Source: CAVVNP01 sp963800235
Lineage (GTDB): Bacteria > Actinomycetota > Acidimicrobiia > Acidimicrobiales > Iamiaceae
Reading direction: 5' to 3'
DNA length: 64,000 nt
NCBI GenBank assembly: GCA_963800235.1
Contig: CAWDAD010000001.1
Span: 1,240,001-1,304,000 of the forward strand
Under the pieces are notes generated by a model. The model saw only the letters and a list, made by a program, of their open reading frames with translations, made no database searches and had not been told where the DNA came from. A program made the translations under genes and the position numbers. Shown here in pieces: positions 17,108-26,446 of this stretch (positions within the stretch are counted from its first letter, which is position 1; the number at the start of each line of letters is the position of its first letter).

Positions 17108-17650
17108 GCGCAGCGAGCGCGACCGGGCCCGACGGGGACGCCGGGGCCGGCCGGCCGCTGGTGGTGGCGAGCGTGGGCACCGACCACCACCCCTTCGATC
17201 GGCTGATCGCTTGGCTCGACCGGTTCGCGGCCGATCATCCCTCCGTGTCCGTGTTCGTCCAGTTCGGGACCTCGACCCCGCCGCGCACCTGCGAGGGTGC
17301 CGACTACGTCGCGCCCGCCGAGCTGGACCGGCTCATGGGCCGGGCGTCCGCCGTCGTCAGCCACGGCGGACCCGCCACCATCATGGGGGCCCGCACCGCC
17401 GGGCACCGGCCGATCGTGGTCCCCCGCCGATCCGACCTCGGCGAGCACGTCGACGACCACCAGGTGCGCTTCGCCCGGCTGGATGGCCGATCGGGGCCAG
17501 GTGACCACCGCCGGCGACGAGGCCGAGCTGACCCGACTGCTCGACGCCGCCGTGTCCGACCCCGGGTCCCGCCAGCTCGGTGGCGACGACGATCCTGGTG
17601 CCGCCGCCATCCGCCGCTTCGGCGACCTGGTCGACGGGTTGCTGTCGTGA
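17104..17650 (+). pseudogene. Alg13/EpsF-like glycosyltransferase subunit, frameshifted
   Basis: Catalytic partner of the preceding gene. PLVVASVGTDHHPFDRLIAWLD opens the fold and ASAVVSHGGPATIMGARTAG is the UDP-sugar binding motif (S-H-x-G). The frame changes after HQVRFAR: a single extra base in CGGCTGG near 17478-17482 shifts into WMADRGQVTTAGDEAELTRLLDAA, which continues the Alg13 C-terminal helices to the TGA at 17648-17650. That stop overlaps the GTG of the next gene, so the corrected frame fits the operon exactly. Likely a sequence error or very recent mutation; about 181 residues if repaired. Confidence 0.75.
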
Positions 17651-18714
17651 CCGCCGTGGCGCCGACCGCCGCGGCGCCGACCGCCGCGCCCGGGCGCTCC
17701 CCCCTCCCGGTCCTCTTCATCGGCGGGATGGGGCGCAGCGGCAGCACCCTGCTCGAACGGCTGCTCGGGCAGCTGCCAGGGGTGGTGGCCGTCGGCGAGC
17801 TGGTCCACCTGCAGCAGCGGGGGATGATCGACGACGAGGCCTGCGGTTGCGGGCGGCCCTTCGCCGACTGCGGGTTCTGGTCCGAGGTCGGGCGGCGGGC
17901 CTTCGGCGGCTGGGAGCGGGTCGCCGACTGGCGTGCGCTGCAGCACCGGGTCGACCGCAAGCGCTACACCCTCGCCCTCGCCCTGCCACTGCTCCCCCGC
18001 TACCGGCGGGACCTGCGCCGCCACGCCGACCGGCTGGCGGCGGTGTACCGGTCGGTGGCCGAGGTGGCCGGCGCCCGGGTCGTGGTCGACTCCTCCAAGC
18101 ACGCCTCCACCGCCATGCTCCTGCACCACGTGCCCGGCATCCGACCGGTCGTCGTGCACCTGGTGCGCGACAGCCGGGGCGTCGCCTACTCGTGGAGCCG
18201 CCAGGTCGTCCGGCCGGAGACCCCCGACGGCGAGCTGATGGTGCGCTACGGCCCGTGGAGCGCGGCGGAGCAGTACGTCCAGCACAACCTCGTCTTCGAC
18301 CTCCTCCGGCTGGTCGGCACCCCCCGGGAGCTGGTGCGCTACGAGGACGTGGTGGCCGATCCGGGCGGGACCCTGCGCCGGATCCTCGCCGGAGCCGGGC
18401 TGCCCGATCCCGGCGACGAGGGCCTCGCCTTCATCGGCCGGGAGCGCGACGGCGCGGCCGTGGTCGACCTGGCTGCCGACCACTCGGTCGCGGGCAACCC
18501 CATGCGGTTCCGGACCGGTGAGGTGGCGCTGCGCCGCGACGACCGCTGGCGCCGCGAGATGCCGGCACCCGCTCGGCGGCTCGTCACCGCCGTGACCGCT
18601 CCGCTCCTGCTGCGCTACCGCTACCTCGGGTCGTCCGGCGCGCTCGGGTCGTCCGGCACGCTCGGGTCGTCCGGCGCGCTCGGGTCGAGCGGCGAGCTCG
18701 GGTCGCGCCGATGA
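17647..18714 (+). CDS. Sulfotransferase of the exopolysaccharide operon
   Basis: A 355-residue PAPS-dependent enzyme. VLFIGGMGRSGSTLLERLL (about 24-42) is the 5'-phosphosulfate loop; VVVDSSKHASTAMLL and PVVVHLVRDSRGVAYSW give the 3'-phosphate Arg-Asp-Ser motif. EACGCGRPFADCGFW is a Cys-rich insert typical of this bacterial subgroup. The C-terminus is a low-complexity tail made by an 18-bp tandem repeat (LGSSGx units). Start overlaps the previous stop and its end overlaps the next ATG. Location among transferases, Wzy and Wzx suggests it sulfates the glycan; the acceptor is unknown. Confidence 0.82.
   Translation: MTAVAPTAAAPTAAPGRSPLPVLFIGGMGRSGSTLLERLLGQLPGVVAVGELVHLQQRGMIDDEACGCGRPFADCGFWSEVGRRAFGGWERVADWRALQHRVDRKRYTLALALPLLPRYRRDLRRHADRLAAVYRSVAEVAGARVVVDSSKHASTAMLLHHVPGIRPVVVHLVRDSRGVAYSWSRQVVRPETPDGELMVRYGPWSAAEQYVQHNLVFDLLRLVGTPRELVRYEDVVADPGGTLRRILAGAGLPDPGDEGLAFIGRERDGAAVVDLAADHSVAGNPMRFRTGEVALRRDDRWRREMPAPARRLVTAVTAPLLLRYRYLGSSGALGSSGTLGSSGALGSSGELGSRR
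18625..18705 (+). repeat. 18-bp tandem repeat, 4.5 copies, inside the sulfotransferase 3' end
   Basis: Units CTCGGGTCGTCCGGCGCG at 18625, 18643, 18661 and 18679, plus a 9-bp partial copy, encode LGSSGA/LGSSGT/LGSSGA/LGSSGE/LGS. Units 1 and 3 are identical, unit 2 differs by one base, unit 4 by several. It keeps the frame, so copy number can vary without breaking the gene. Confidence 0.9.
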
Positions 18715-19709
18715 CCGACACCGTGGTCGACGCGGTCGACGCGGTCGACGCGGCCGACGAGGCCTCCGCCTGGCCGTCGGTGACCGTCGTGGTCGCGACC
18801 CGCGACCGACCCGACCTGCTCCGCCGCGCCCTCGACTCGATCCTCGACCAGCGCTACCGGGGCGACGTCGACGTGCTCGTCGTGTTCGACCGGAGCCGGC
18901 CCGACCACGACCTCGAGGTCGACGACCCGCACCGGCGGGTCAGGGTGCTGGAGAACCGGCGGGCTCCCGGCCTGGCCGGGGCTCGGAACACCGGCATCGC
19001 CGCCGCGGAGGGGGAGCTGCTGGCCTTCTGCGACGACGACGACGTCTGGTCCCGGGGCAAGCTCGAGGCCCAGGTCGGCCTGCTCCGGTCCGACCCGACG
19101 CTCGAGTTCGTCACCGCCGGGCTGTTCGTCGAGGCCGGCCGGCAGACCTCGGTCCGGGTGCTCGACGCGACGCGCATCACCTTCGCCGACCTCATCCGCT
19201 CGCGGGTCATGGAGGCCCACCCCTCGGGGTACCTGGTCCGTCGGCGGGCCGTGGTCGGCCGCAACGGCGACCTCGACCACCCCGACGACGGCATCGGCCC
19301 GGTCGACGAGCAGCTCCCGGGCAGCTACGCCGAGGATTACGACTGGATCCTGCGGGCGGCCCGGCGGGCCGACGTGGGGGCGGTGCCGCTCCCCCTCGTC
19401 AAGGTGGTCTGGCACCGCTCGTCGTTCTTCGCCGAGCGCTGGCAGACCATCCACGACGCCCTGACCCACCTGCTCGCCGCCTACCCCGAGTTCGCCGACG
19501 ACCCGGTCGGCCTGGCCCGCATCGAGGGCCAGCAGGCGTTCGCGCTGGCCGCCCTCGGGCGCCGGGCCGAGGCCCGGACCACCGCGCGCCGGGCGCTCGG
19601 CCACCACCGGGGCGAGAAGCGGGCCTGGCTGGCCCTGCTCGTGTCGACCGGCCTGGTGCGGAGCGAGACGGTGCTGCGGACGGTGCAGGCGCTCGGACAC
19701 GGGATCTGA
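18711..19709 (+). CDS. Family 2 glycosyltransferase
   Basis: A 332-residue GT-A enzyme. VTVVVATRDRPDLLRRALDSIL (24-45) is the nucleotide-binding opening; GARNTGIAAAEGELLAFCDDDD ends in the metal-binding Asp cluster (DDDD at about 103-106). YAEDYDWILRAARRA holds the acceptor-side ED motif. After about 260 a helical tail (ALAALGRRAEARTTARRALGHH) resembles a TPR-like end. It overlaps the previous gene by 4 nt and the next by 1 nt. Donor sugar is not readable from sequence. Confidence 0.85.
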   Translation: MTDTVVDAVDAVDAADEASAWPSVTVVVATRDRPDLLRRALDSILDQRYRGDVDVLVVFDRSRPDHDLEVDDPHRRVRVLENRRAPGLAGARNTGIAAAEGELLAFCDDDDVWSRGKLEAQVGLLRSDPTLEFVTAGLFVEAGRQTSVRVLDATRITFADLIRSRVMEAHPSGYLVRRRAVVGRNGDLDHPDDGIGPVDEQLPGSYAEDYDWILRAARRADVGAVPLPLVKVVWHRSSFFAERWQTIHDALTHLLAAYPEFADDPVGLARIEGQQAFALAALGRRAEARTTARRALGHHRGEKRAWLALLVSTGLVRSETVLRTVQALGHGI

Positions 19710-21121
19710 TGGCGGCGACGACCCGCCCCGGCGGCGCGACCGGCGGCACCGGGAACTCCGGCGCAGGCCGCCCCCGGTCGGCCGGGCGCCGACGCGGCGG
19801 TCGCCTCCCGGCCGGCTGGCCGATGTACGCCCTGCTGCTCGGCTACCCGGTCTTCTGGGCGCTCGGCATCGGGATCTTCGTGTTCCCGGTGGTGGGCCTC
19901 GGCGCCGGCATCCAGCTCGCCCTCCGCCGCGGCCTGCGAGCCCCCAAGGGCTTCGGGCTGTGGCTGCTCTTCCTGGTCTGGGTGGTGGCCTCCTTCACCC
20001 AGCTCGACCACGCCGGCTCGGTCTTCCCGATCTACCGCCTCCTCAACTACCTGTCGGTCACCGGCCTGTTCCTCTGGATCTACAACAGCGATCCCGACGA
20101 GGTGCCCACCCGGCGGATCGTCGGGGTCCTCGCCGGCTTCTGGCTCATCACCGTCGCCGGCGGCTGGCTCGGCGTGCTGATCCCGAACGGCCAGTTCACC
20201 GCCCCGGCCGAGAAGGTGCTCCCGCAGTCGCTGCTCACCGGTGCCTTCCAGGAGATGATCCACCCGGCCTTCGCCCAGGTGCAGAACTTCCTCGGCTACC
20301 CGCTCGGCCGACCCAAGGCGCCGTTCGCCTACACCAACGACTGGGGGGCGGTCTACGCGCTGATGGCGCCGTTCTTCTTCTACGGCTGGCTCCAGTCGGC
20401 CGACCCGACCCGGCGTCGCCGGGGCCTCCTGATCATGTCCTGCTCGCTGGTGCCCGTGTTCATCTCGCTCAACCGGGGCCTCTGGTTCGGTCTCGGGGCG
20501 GCCCTGCTCAACGCCGCGACCCAGCCCGGCGACGTGGCCCGCGCCGCGCGCCGGGTGCTCGGCCTGCTGCTCACCATCGGCCTGGCCCTGCTGCTGTTCA
20601 CGCCGCTCAGCTCGGTGGTCGAGCAGCGGGCCTCCACGGGGCACAGCGACCAGGGCCGCAGCTACCTCTACACCGAGGCCATCCACAAGACGAACGAGCG
20701 ACCGCTGCTCGGCTACGGCAACACCATCAAGGTGGCCGACGTCGGCTCCACCAGGATCCTCCCGGCCATCGGCTCGCAGGGGAACTTCTGGACCGTGCTC
20801 GTCAGCCAGGGCTGGATCGGCGCCGCCATCTTCGAGGCGTTCCTGCTCAAGATGTGGCTCTCCACCCGACGCCGGGGGTCGTCGGTCACCTTCTGGGCCC
20901 ACGCCACCATCACGGTGGCGATCGTCGTGCAGTTCACCTACGACTGGATGCCGGTCGAGCTGCACCTGATCTTCATCGCCATGGGCCTGGGCCTGCGCGA
21001 CGCCCACCGGCTCGACACCGACCCACGACCCGCCGACGACCCGCAGGGCGCCGCCCGCGCCCCGGGCCACGGCGACCCGCCGGACGGATCGGGGCCGGAG
21101 CTGTCCGGCGCGCCGTCATGA
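19709..21121 (+). CDS. O-antigen ligase/polymerase-like membrane protein (Wzy-type)
   Basis: A 470-residue integral membrane protein with about ten hydrophobic segments (for example 36-55, 58-75, 90-105, 115-135, 144-165, 210-228, 238-253, 287-304). The large loop before the last segments (HSDQGRSYLYTEAIHKTNE, LLGYGNTIKVADVG) is the Wzy_C-like periplasmic-side loop with the conserved R-x-x-Y and P-L-L-G-Y-G pattern. It would polymerise lipid-linked repeat units after Wzx export. Proline-rich tail (about 445-470). The first 30 residues are Gly/Ala-rich and polar. Start couples to the previous stop (TGATG). Confidence 0.75.
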   Translation: MAATTRPGGATGGTGNSGAGRPRSAGRRRGGRLPAGWPMYALLLGYPVFWALGIGIFVFPVVGLGAGIQLALRRGLRAPKGFGLWLLFLVWVVASFTQLDHAGSVFPIYRLLNYLSVTGLFLWIYNSDPDEVPTRRIVGVLAGFWLITVAGGWLGVLIPNGQFTAPAEKVLPQSLLTGAFQEMIHPAFAQVQNFLGYPLGRPKAPFAYTNDWGAVYALMAPFFFYGWLQSADPTRRRRGLLIMSCSLVPVFISLNRGLWFGLGAALLNAATQPGDVARAARRVLGLLLTIGLALLLFTPLSSVVEQRASTGHSDQGRSYLYTEAIHKTNERPLLGYGNTIKVADVGSTRILPAIGSQGNFWTVLVSQGWIGAAIFEAFLLKMWLSTRRRGSSVTFWAHATITVAIVVQFTYDWMPVELHLIFIAMGLGLRDAHRLDTDPRPADDPQGAARAPGHGDPPDGSGPELSGAPS

Positions 21122-22329
21122 GCTGGGACCTGCGCACCGACGACGACGCCCTGCTGGTGCTGGCCGACCTGCTGGCGTCGGACCGCCCCGGCGGTGACGG
21201 CGATCGCCGACCCGGCGACGACGAGCGGTACGCGGTCGTGCCGTCCTTCCAGCACCCCCGCTACCTCCTGCCGGTGGCGTCGCCGACGGCGGCCGCTGCC
21301 CACCTGCGGGCCGGGCGCGGGCTGCTGTCCGGCCTGGCGTCGCACCTCCTCGCCCGCCCGGCCATCAGGGCCGGCGCCCTCCGCCTGGCCGCCCGCCGCT
21401 CCCTGGCCATCCCGCCGGGCACCCCGGATCACCCGACCCTCGCCGAGCGGCTGGCCGCCGAGCTCGGCCGGGCAAAGGTGCAGCTGTCGCTGGCGGTGGG
21501 GCCCCCCCGCCCGAACCGCAAGCCGGTCGTGCGCGTCGCCGACGAGCGGGGCGCGGTCGTGGCCTGGGCCAAGGTCGGCACGAGCGCCCACGCCGCCTCG
21601 CTGGTGCGCCACGAGGCCGAGTTCCTGTCCGGGCCGGGCCCCGGCCGGCTCCGCGCTGCCGGGATCGAGACGTCCCGGGTGCTGGCCGAGCTCACCTGGA
21701 AGGGCTGCCCCGTCGTCGTCGCCAGCGCGCTGCCCGAGTCGGTCTCGATGCGCACCCGGCCCCTGGAGCTCGACGCCCCGACCCTGACCGCCATCGCCGC
21801 CTGCGAGGACGAGCTCGACGCCGCCCGCCCCGCCGACAGCGCCTGGTGGGGCCGGGTCGAGACGAGCGTGGCCGAGGTCGAGGGCCCTCGCCGCCTCGCC
21901 GCCCACGAGGCGGCCGAGGTGGTCCTGCAGCGGCTCGGCGAGCACGAGCTGCGCTTCGGGCGCTGGCACGGCGACCTGGCGCCGTGGAACGCGCAGTGGC
22001 AGGACGGGCGTCTCCTGGCCTGGGACTGGGAGCGGACGGCCGCGCCGGTGCCGCTCGGCTTCGACGCCCTGCACCAGACCTTCCAGGTGGAGCTGGCCGG
22101 GCGCGACGCCACCCCCGGGGGCGCCCGACGGGCGGCGGTCGAGCGCAACCGGTCCCTGCTCGCCGAGCTGGGCGTCCCCCCGGCCGCGGCCGGGGCCATG
22201 GGCGACGCCTACTGCCTCACCTTCGCCCTGCGGCTGCTCGAGGACGCCGGCTACGCCGCCCTCCACGGCGGCTCGCTGCGCCTGCTCGACGGCCTGCTCG
22301 ACGACCTCGTCCGGGCCGGGGCGAGCTGA
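21118..22329 (+). CDS. Kinase-like phosphotransferase (APH fold) of the exopolysaccharide operon
   Basis: A 403-residue cytosolic protein. The diagnostic part is FGRWHGDLAPWNAQW followed 15 residues later by LAWDWERTAAPVPLGFDALH: the HGDxxxxN catalytic loop and D-W-E metal motif of the aminoglycoside phosphotransferase fold. The N-lobe is divergent (VVAWAKVGTSAHAASLVRHEAEFL supplies a Lys and Glu). Proteins like this occur in actinobacterial glycan clusters with no assigned substrate; they may phosphorylate a sugar or lipid. Overlaps the Wzy gene (ATGA) and the next sulfotransferase (TGATG). Confidence 0.65.
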   Translation: MSWDLRTDDDALLVLADLLASDRPGGDGDRRPGDDERYAVVPSFQHPRYLLPVASPTAAAAHLRAGRGLLSGLASHLLARPAIRAGALRLAARRSLAIPPGTPDHPTLAERLAAELGRAKVQLSLAVGPPRPNRKPVVRVADERGAVVAWAKVGTSAHAASLVRHEAEFLSGPGPGRLRAAGIETSRVLAELTWKGCPVVVASALPESVSMRTRPLELDAPTLTAIAACEDELDAARPADSAWWGRVETSVAEVEGPRRLAAHEAAEVVLQRLGEHELRFGRWHGDLAPWNAQWQDGRLLAWDWERTAAPVPLGFDALHQTFQVELAGRDATPGGARRAAVERNRSLLAELGVPPAAAGAMGDAYCLTFALRLLEDAGYAALHGGSLRLLDGLLDDLVRAGAS

Positions 22330-23216
22330 TGCGCTCCCCCCTCCGCCCCGAGCAGCAGCGCCGGCTCAAGGCGCTGGCGCACCGGAGCCGGGTCGCGGCC
22401 GGCCGGCTGGCCGCCCGACCCACCGAGAGCCTCCGGTCGATGCCCGACTACCTCATCATCGGCGGCCAGCGGTGCGGCACGACCTCGCTCTGGAACTACC
22501 TCGTCCAGCACCCCGGGGTGCTGCCCGCCCGCTTCACCAAGGGTGTGCACTGGTTCGACGTCGCCTACGACCGCTCCCCCGGCTGGTACCGCAACCACTT
22601 CCCCCTCGACCTCCACCGCCGACGGGTCGCGGACCGGCTCGGCCACCAGCCCGTCACCGGCGAGGGCAGCCCCTACTACCTGTTCCACCCCGAGGTGCCC
22701 GGGCGGGTGCGGCTGCAGATCCCCGACTGCCGGATGATCGCCCTGCTGCGCGATCCGGTCGAGCGGGCGTGGTCGGCCTACCACCACGAGCGCTCGCGCG
22801 GCTTCGAGGACCTCGACTTCGAGGCGGCCCTCGACGCCGAGGCCGACCGGCTCGCCGGTGCCGATCAGGTGCTGGCCCGCCCCGACGGCATCGACCAGGA
22901 CCACCTCCACCACGGCTACGTGGCACGGGGGCGCTACGCCGAGCAGCTCGAGCGCTGGTACGGCGCCTTCCCCCCGGACCAGCTGCTGGTGCTCTTCACC
23001 GAGGAGCTGCAGCAGCAGCCGGTCGAGACGATGGCCCGCGTCCACGACTTCCTCGGCCTGCCCGTGCTGGAGCCTGACGTCGGGCGACAGTGGAACAAGC
23101 AGCGCACCTCCCGCCTCGAGCCCCGGTTGGCCGAGCGCCTGCGCCACGCCTTCGCCGAGCCCGACCGGCAGCTCGCCGCGCTGCTCGGGCGCGAGCTCCC
23201 CTGGAACCGGCGGTGA
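22329..23216 (+). CDS. Heparan-sulfate-type sulfotransferase domain protein
   Basis: A 295-residue sulfotransferase of the Sulfotransfer_1 (NDST-like) group. DYLIIGGQRCGTTSLWNYL (about 39-57) is the PAPS 5'-phosphosulfate loop with G-x-x-K/R-C-G-T-T/S; CRMIALLRDPVERAWSAYHHE is the 3'-phosphate RDPxxRxxSxY motif. GEGSPYYLFHP and YVARGRYAEQLERWYGAFP are standard for enzymes sulfating polysaccharides. This makes a second, different sulfotransferase in the same operon, supporting a sulfated glycan. It overlaps both neighbours. Confidence 0.87.
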   Translation: MRSPLRPEQQRRLKALAHRSRVAAGRLAARPTESLRSMPDYLIIGGQRCGTTSLWNYLVQHPGVLPARFTKGVHWFDVAYDRSPGWYRNHFPLDLHRRRVADRLGHQPVTGEGSPYYLFHPEVPGRVRLQIPDCRMIALLRDPVERAWSAYHHERSRGFEDLDFEAALDAEADRLAGADQVLARPDGIDQDHLHHGYVARGRYAEQLERWYGAFPPDQLLVLFTEELQQQPVETMARVHDFLGLPVLEPDVGRQWNKQRTSRLEPRLAERLRHAFAEPDRQLAALLGRELPWNRR

Positions 23217-24847
23217 CGCTGGTCGACGAGCCGGCCGGCGCCGAGGAGGCCGGGGGCGGGTCGACGGCGGGGCGCGGGGACCGGTCGGCCCTGGCCAAGG
23301 GCGGGGCCCTCAACCTGGCCGGGATGGGCCTCTACGGGCTGCTCAACTTCGGCCTGGTCGTGCTGGTCACCCGCAAGCTCGGTCCCACCGGCGCCGGCGC
23401 CTTCATCGAGGCCATCGGGGTGTTCAACATCCTGGCCAAGTCGACGCTGCTCGGCGCCGACGCCGGGCTGCTGCGCTTCGTCCCCCTCCTGCGGGCCCAC
23501 CACCGCCCCGAGGACCTCCCCCGGCTCTTCCGGGCGGCGGTCTGGCCGGTCGTCGCCCTCGGCGCCGTCGTCGGCGCGGTGCTGTTCGCGGCGTCCGGAC
23601 CGCTCGCGCGGCTGATCGCCACCAACGGCGGCGACGCCGAGCTCACGACCTACCTGCGGGTCATGGCGCCGTTCGTGCCTGCCGGCGCCGCCTACCTGGT
23701 GCTCGAGGGTGGCGCCCGCAGCCTCGGCACGATGGTGCCGAGCCTGGTGGTCGAGCGCATCGCCCGGCCCTTCCTGCAGCCCGCCGGCTTCCTGCTGGTG
23801 GTCTCCGCCGGGCTCGGCAGCGTGGCGGTGGCGCTCTCGTGGGCAGGGCCCACGGGGCTGGCCGTGATCCCGATGGGCCTCTGGGTCGCCGCCCTCGTGC
23901 GGCGGGCCCAGCAGGTCGACCGCGCCGTGCAGCCCCCCGGCGGGTCGAGCGACGGGATCGACCCGTCCGAGCTCATCCCGCGCTTCTGGCGGTTCTCGGC
24001 CCCCCGGGCCTTCGGCGGCATGTTCCAGGTGCTGGTCATCTGGCTCGACACCATCCTGATCGGGGCGCTGGCATCGACCGGCGAGGCCGGCATCTACGGC
24101 GCCGCCACCCGCTGGCTCATCATCGGCAGCTTCGCCGCCATCGCCATCATGCAGGCGATCGGTCCCCAGATCAGCTTCGTGCTCGCCCGCCGCGAGCTCG
24201 GCAGAGCCCGGCACCTCTTCGAGGTGTCGACGGCCTGGCAGATCCTGGTGGCGTTCCCGCCGTACCTGACGGTGATGGTGTTCGGGCCGACGCTGCTGCG
24301 CGCCTTCGGCCCGGGGTTCGGGTCGGCGACCACGACCCTGCTGATCCTCGGCGGCGCCAACCTGTTCGCCGCCGCCTGCGGGGCGATCGAGGTCGTGCTG
24401 CTCATGACCGGCCGGAGCACCCTGAACCTGATCGACAGCGCCGTCGCCCTGGCGGTCAACATCGCGCTCAACCTGCTGCTCGTCCCCCGCATCGGCATCA
24501 CCGGCGCGGCCATCGCCTGGGCCGCCAGCCTTTTCGTGACGAACGCGGTGCCGATGGTTCAGGTGTGGACGTCGACCGGCTTGCACCCCTTCGGCCGCAT
24601 CTGGGCCCATGCCCTCGGGATCTGCGCCCTCGTGGCCCTGGTGGAGCTGGCGACGATGGCCGTGCTCGGCCAGTCGGTCCCCTCGGCGGTGGTCGGGGTG
24701 GCCCTCGGCGGGGCGACGCTGGCCGCCGCCGTGGCCCGCTTCCGCACGCAGCTCGAGGTCCACGACCTGGTGACCGCGGTGCGCGACCGGCGCGCCAACC
24801 GACAGACTGCGTCCGTGGCTCGTGCCGACCTGGGCTCGCAGCGATGA
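23213..24847 (+). CDS. Polysaccharide flippase (Wzx/MATE-like, MurJ/Wzx superfamily)
   Basis: A 544-residue membrane protein with about 14 hydrophobic segments in two repeats. ALNLAGMGLYGLLNFGLVVLV is segment 1, followed by the conserved TRKLGPTGAGAF of Wzx/RfbX-type exporters; GASTGEAGIYGAA-like ALASTGEAGIYGAATRW is the matching motif of the second half. It would flip lipid-linked repeat units across the membrane for Wzy. GTG start overlaps the sulfotransferase stop (GTGA). About 30 charged residues form the N-terminal cytosolic tail. Confidence 0.82.
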   Translation: MTLVDEPAGAEEAGGGSTAGRGDRSALAKGGALNLAGMGLYGLLNFGLVVLVTRKLGPTGAGAFIEAIGVFNILAKSTLLGADAGLLRFVPLLRAHHRPEDLPRLFRAAVWPVVALGAVVGAVLFAASGPLARLIATNGGDAELTTYLRVMAPFVPAGAAYLVLEGGARSLGTMVPSLVVERIARPFLQPAGFLLVVSAGLGSVAVALSWAGPTGLAVIPMGLWVAALVRRAQQVDRAVQPPGGSSDGIDPSELIPRFWRFSAPRAFGGMFQVLVIWLDTILIGALASTGEAGIYGAATRWLIIGSFAAIAIMQAIGPQISFVLARRELGRARHLFEVSTAWQILVAFPPYLTVMVFGPTLLRAFGPGFGSATTTLLILGGANLFAAACGAIEVVLLMTGRSTLNLIDSAVALAVNIALNLLLVPRIGITGAAIAWAASLFVTNAVPMVQVWTSTGLHPFGRIWAHALGICALVALVELATMAVLGQSVPSAVVGVALGGATLAAAVARFRTQLEVHDLVTAVRDRRANRQTASVARADLGSQR

Positions 24848-24865
24848 CCGGCGAGGGGGCCCACC

Positions 24866-26418
24866 GTGGCGGGTGAGTACGTGCCCGGGGCGTCCAACGA
24901 CCTCGGCGACTACGTGCGGGTGCTGCGGCGGAGGTGGCGGCTCATCGCCGCCGTCGTCGTCGCCGGGCTCGTGCGTCGCCGGTCTGTACTCGTTGGTCTC
25001 CCCCCAGAGCTACGCGTCGTCGGCCAAGGTCCAGATCCCGGCCTCGCTGACGCCGAGCAACGGCAGCACCAACCAGACCGCCGCCGACGTGGCCACCGAG
25101 GTGGCGGTCATGAGGTCCCAGGCCGTCGCCAGCCGGGTGGCGCGCACCCTGAAGAGCGGCGCGTCGCCCGACGCCCTCCTCGCCAAGGTGTCGGTCTCGA
25201 GCCCTCCCGACGCCCGGGTGCTGGTCGTGACCTTCACCGCCTCGAAGGCCGGTGACGCCCAGCGCGGCGCCCAGGCCTTCGCCGACGGCTATCTGGCCGA
25301 GAAGCAGGCGCAGTCCCGGAGCCAGCTCCAGGCCCAGATCGACGGGCTGCAGCGCTCCATCGACGGGTACAACACCCAGCTCACCGACGCGACCAACGCC
25401 CTGCTCTTCGCCAACACCGACGCCCAGAAGGCGGCCGCCCAGGTCCGCATCAACGGCATCAACAACCTGCTGGCCCAGACGGTGTCGAAGCAGAACGAGC
25501 TGAAGTCGACCGCCATCGACGCCGGCTCGGTGCTGCAGCCGGCCGAGCTGCCGACGGCCCCGGCCGGTCCGAGCCTCGGGCTGCTGCTGGCCGCCGGGCT
25601 GCTGCTCGGCCTGGGCGCCGGCGTGGTGGTCGCCTTCGTCCGGGAGCGCCTCGACGAGCAGGTCCGGGAGCCGTCGGACCTCCAGGACGTCATCGACGTC
25701 CCCGTGCTCGGCAGCATCCCGAACTTCCCCGAGCGGTTCCGCAGCCCGTCGACCGCGCTGGTCACCATCCACGCCCCGGAGGGCTCGCAGGCCGACGCCT
25801 TCCGCCGCCTCCGGGCCAGCATGCTGATCGCGCTGAACCAGCACCACTGCCAGGTGCTGGCCATCACCAGCCCTTCCGCCGGCGACGGCAAGTCGACCAT
25901 CGCCGCCAACCTGGCGGTGACCATGTCGCAGAGCGGTCGCTCGGTGGTGCTGATCTCCGCCGACGTGCGCCGCCCCACCCTGGACCAGCTGTTCGAGCTC
26001 GACGCCGAGCACCCCGGCCTGCTCGACGTGCTCGGCCGGCGGGTCACCTTCGACGAGGCGGTCGTGCCGGTCGGCCGCTTCCCGGTCATGGCCAGCGGAC
26101 GGGTCCACGCCAACCCGACCGACCTCCTGCAGTCGGTGTCGATGGAGAAGCTGGTGGCCGACGCCCGGTCACGCTTCGACCTGGTCATCATCGACACCCC
26201 GCCGGTGCTGGCGGTGGCCGACGTGCTCGGCCTGGTGCCGATGATCGACGCCGTGCTGGTGGTGGTGGCGGTGGACCAGACCTCGGAGGCCGAGGTCGCC
26301 CAGGCCCGGTCCCAGCTCGACCAGGCCGGCGCCACCATCCTCGGGGCGGTGATCAACCGGTCGGCCGACGAGCGCGGCCCGCTACGACTCCTATCGCCGG
26401 AGCGGGACGACCACCTAG
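24866..26418 (+). pseudogene. Wzz/BY-kinase (polysaccharide co-polymerase tyrosine autokinase), two frameshifts
   Basis: Chain-length determinant fused to a bacterial tyrosine kinase. Frame 1 from GTG 24866 reads LGDYVRVLRRRWRLIAAVV (first membrane helix); near 24965-24975 it shifts to CVAGLYSLVSPQSYASSAKV, continuing the Wzz domain, the second helix (about 25560-25640), Walker A SPSAGDGKSTIAANLA, Walker A' VVLISADVRRP and Walker B DLVIIDTPPV. A second shift in GGCCC at 26376-26380 (one extra C) restores ERGRYDSYRRSGTTT and a TAG at 26416-26418: the classic C-terminal tyrosine tail. Without that correction the frame would run into the convergent gene. About 517 residues if repaired. Confidence 0.82.
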
Positions 26419-26446
26419 CGGCGGTGGCCCGGGGCGACGGCGCTGG

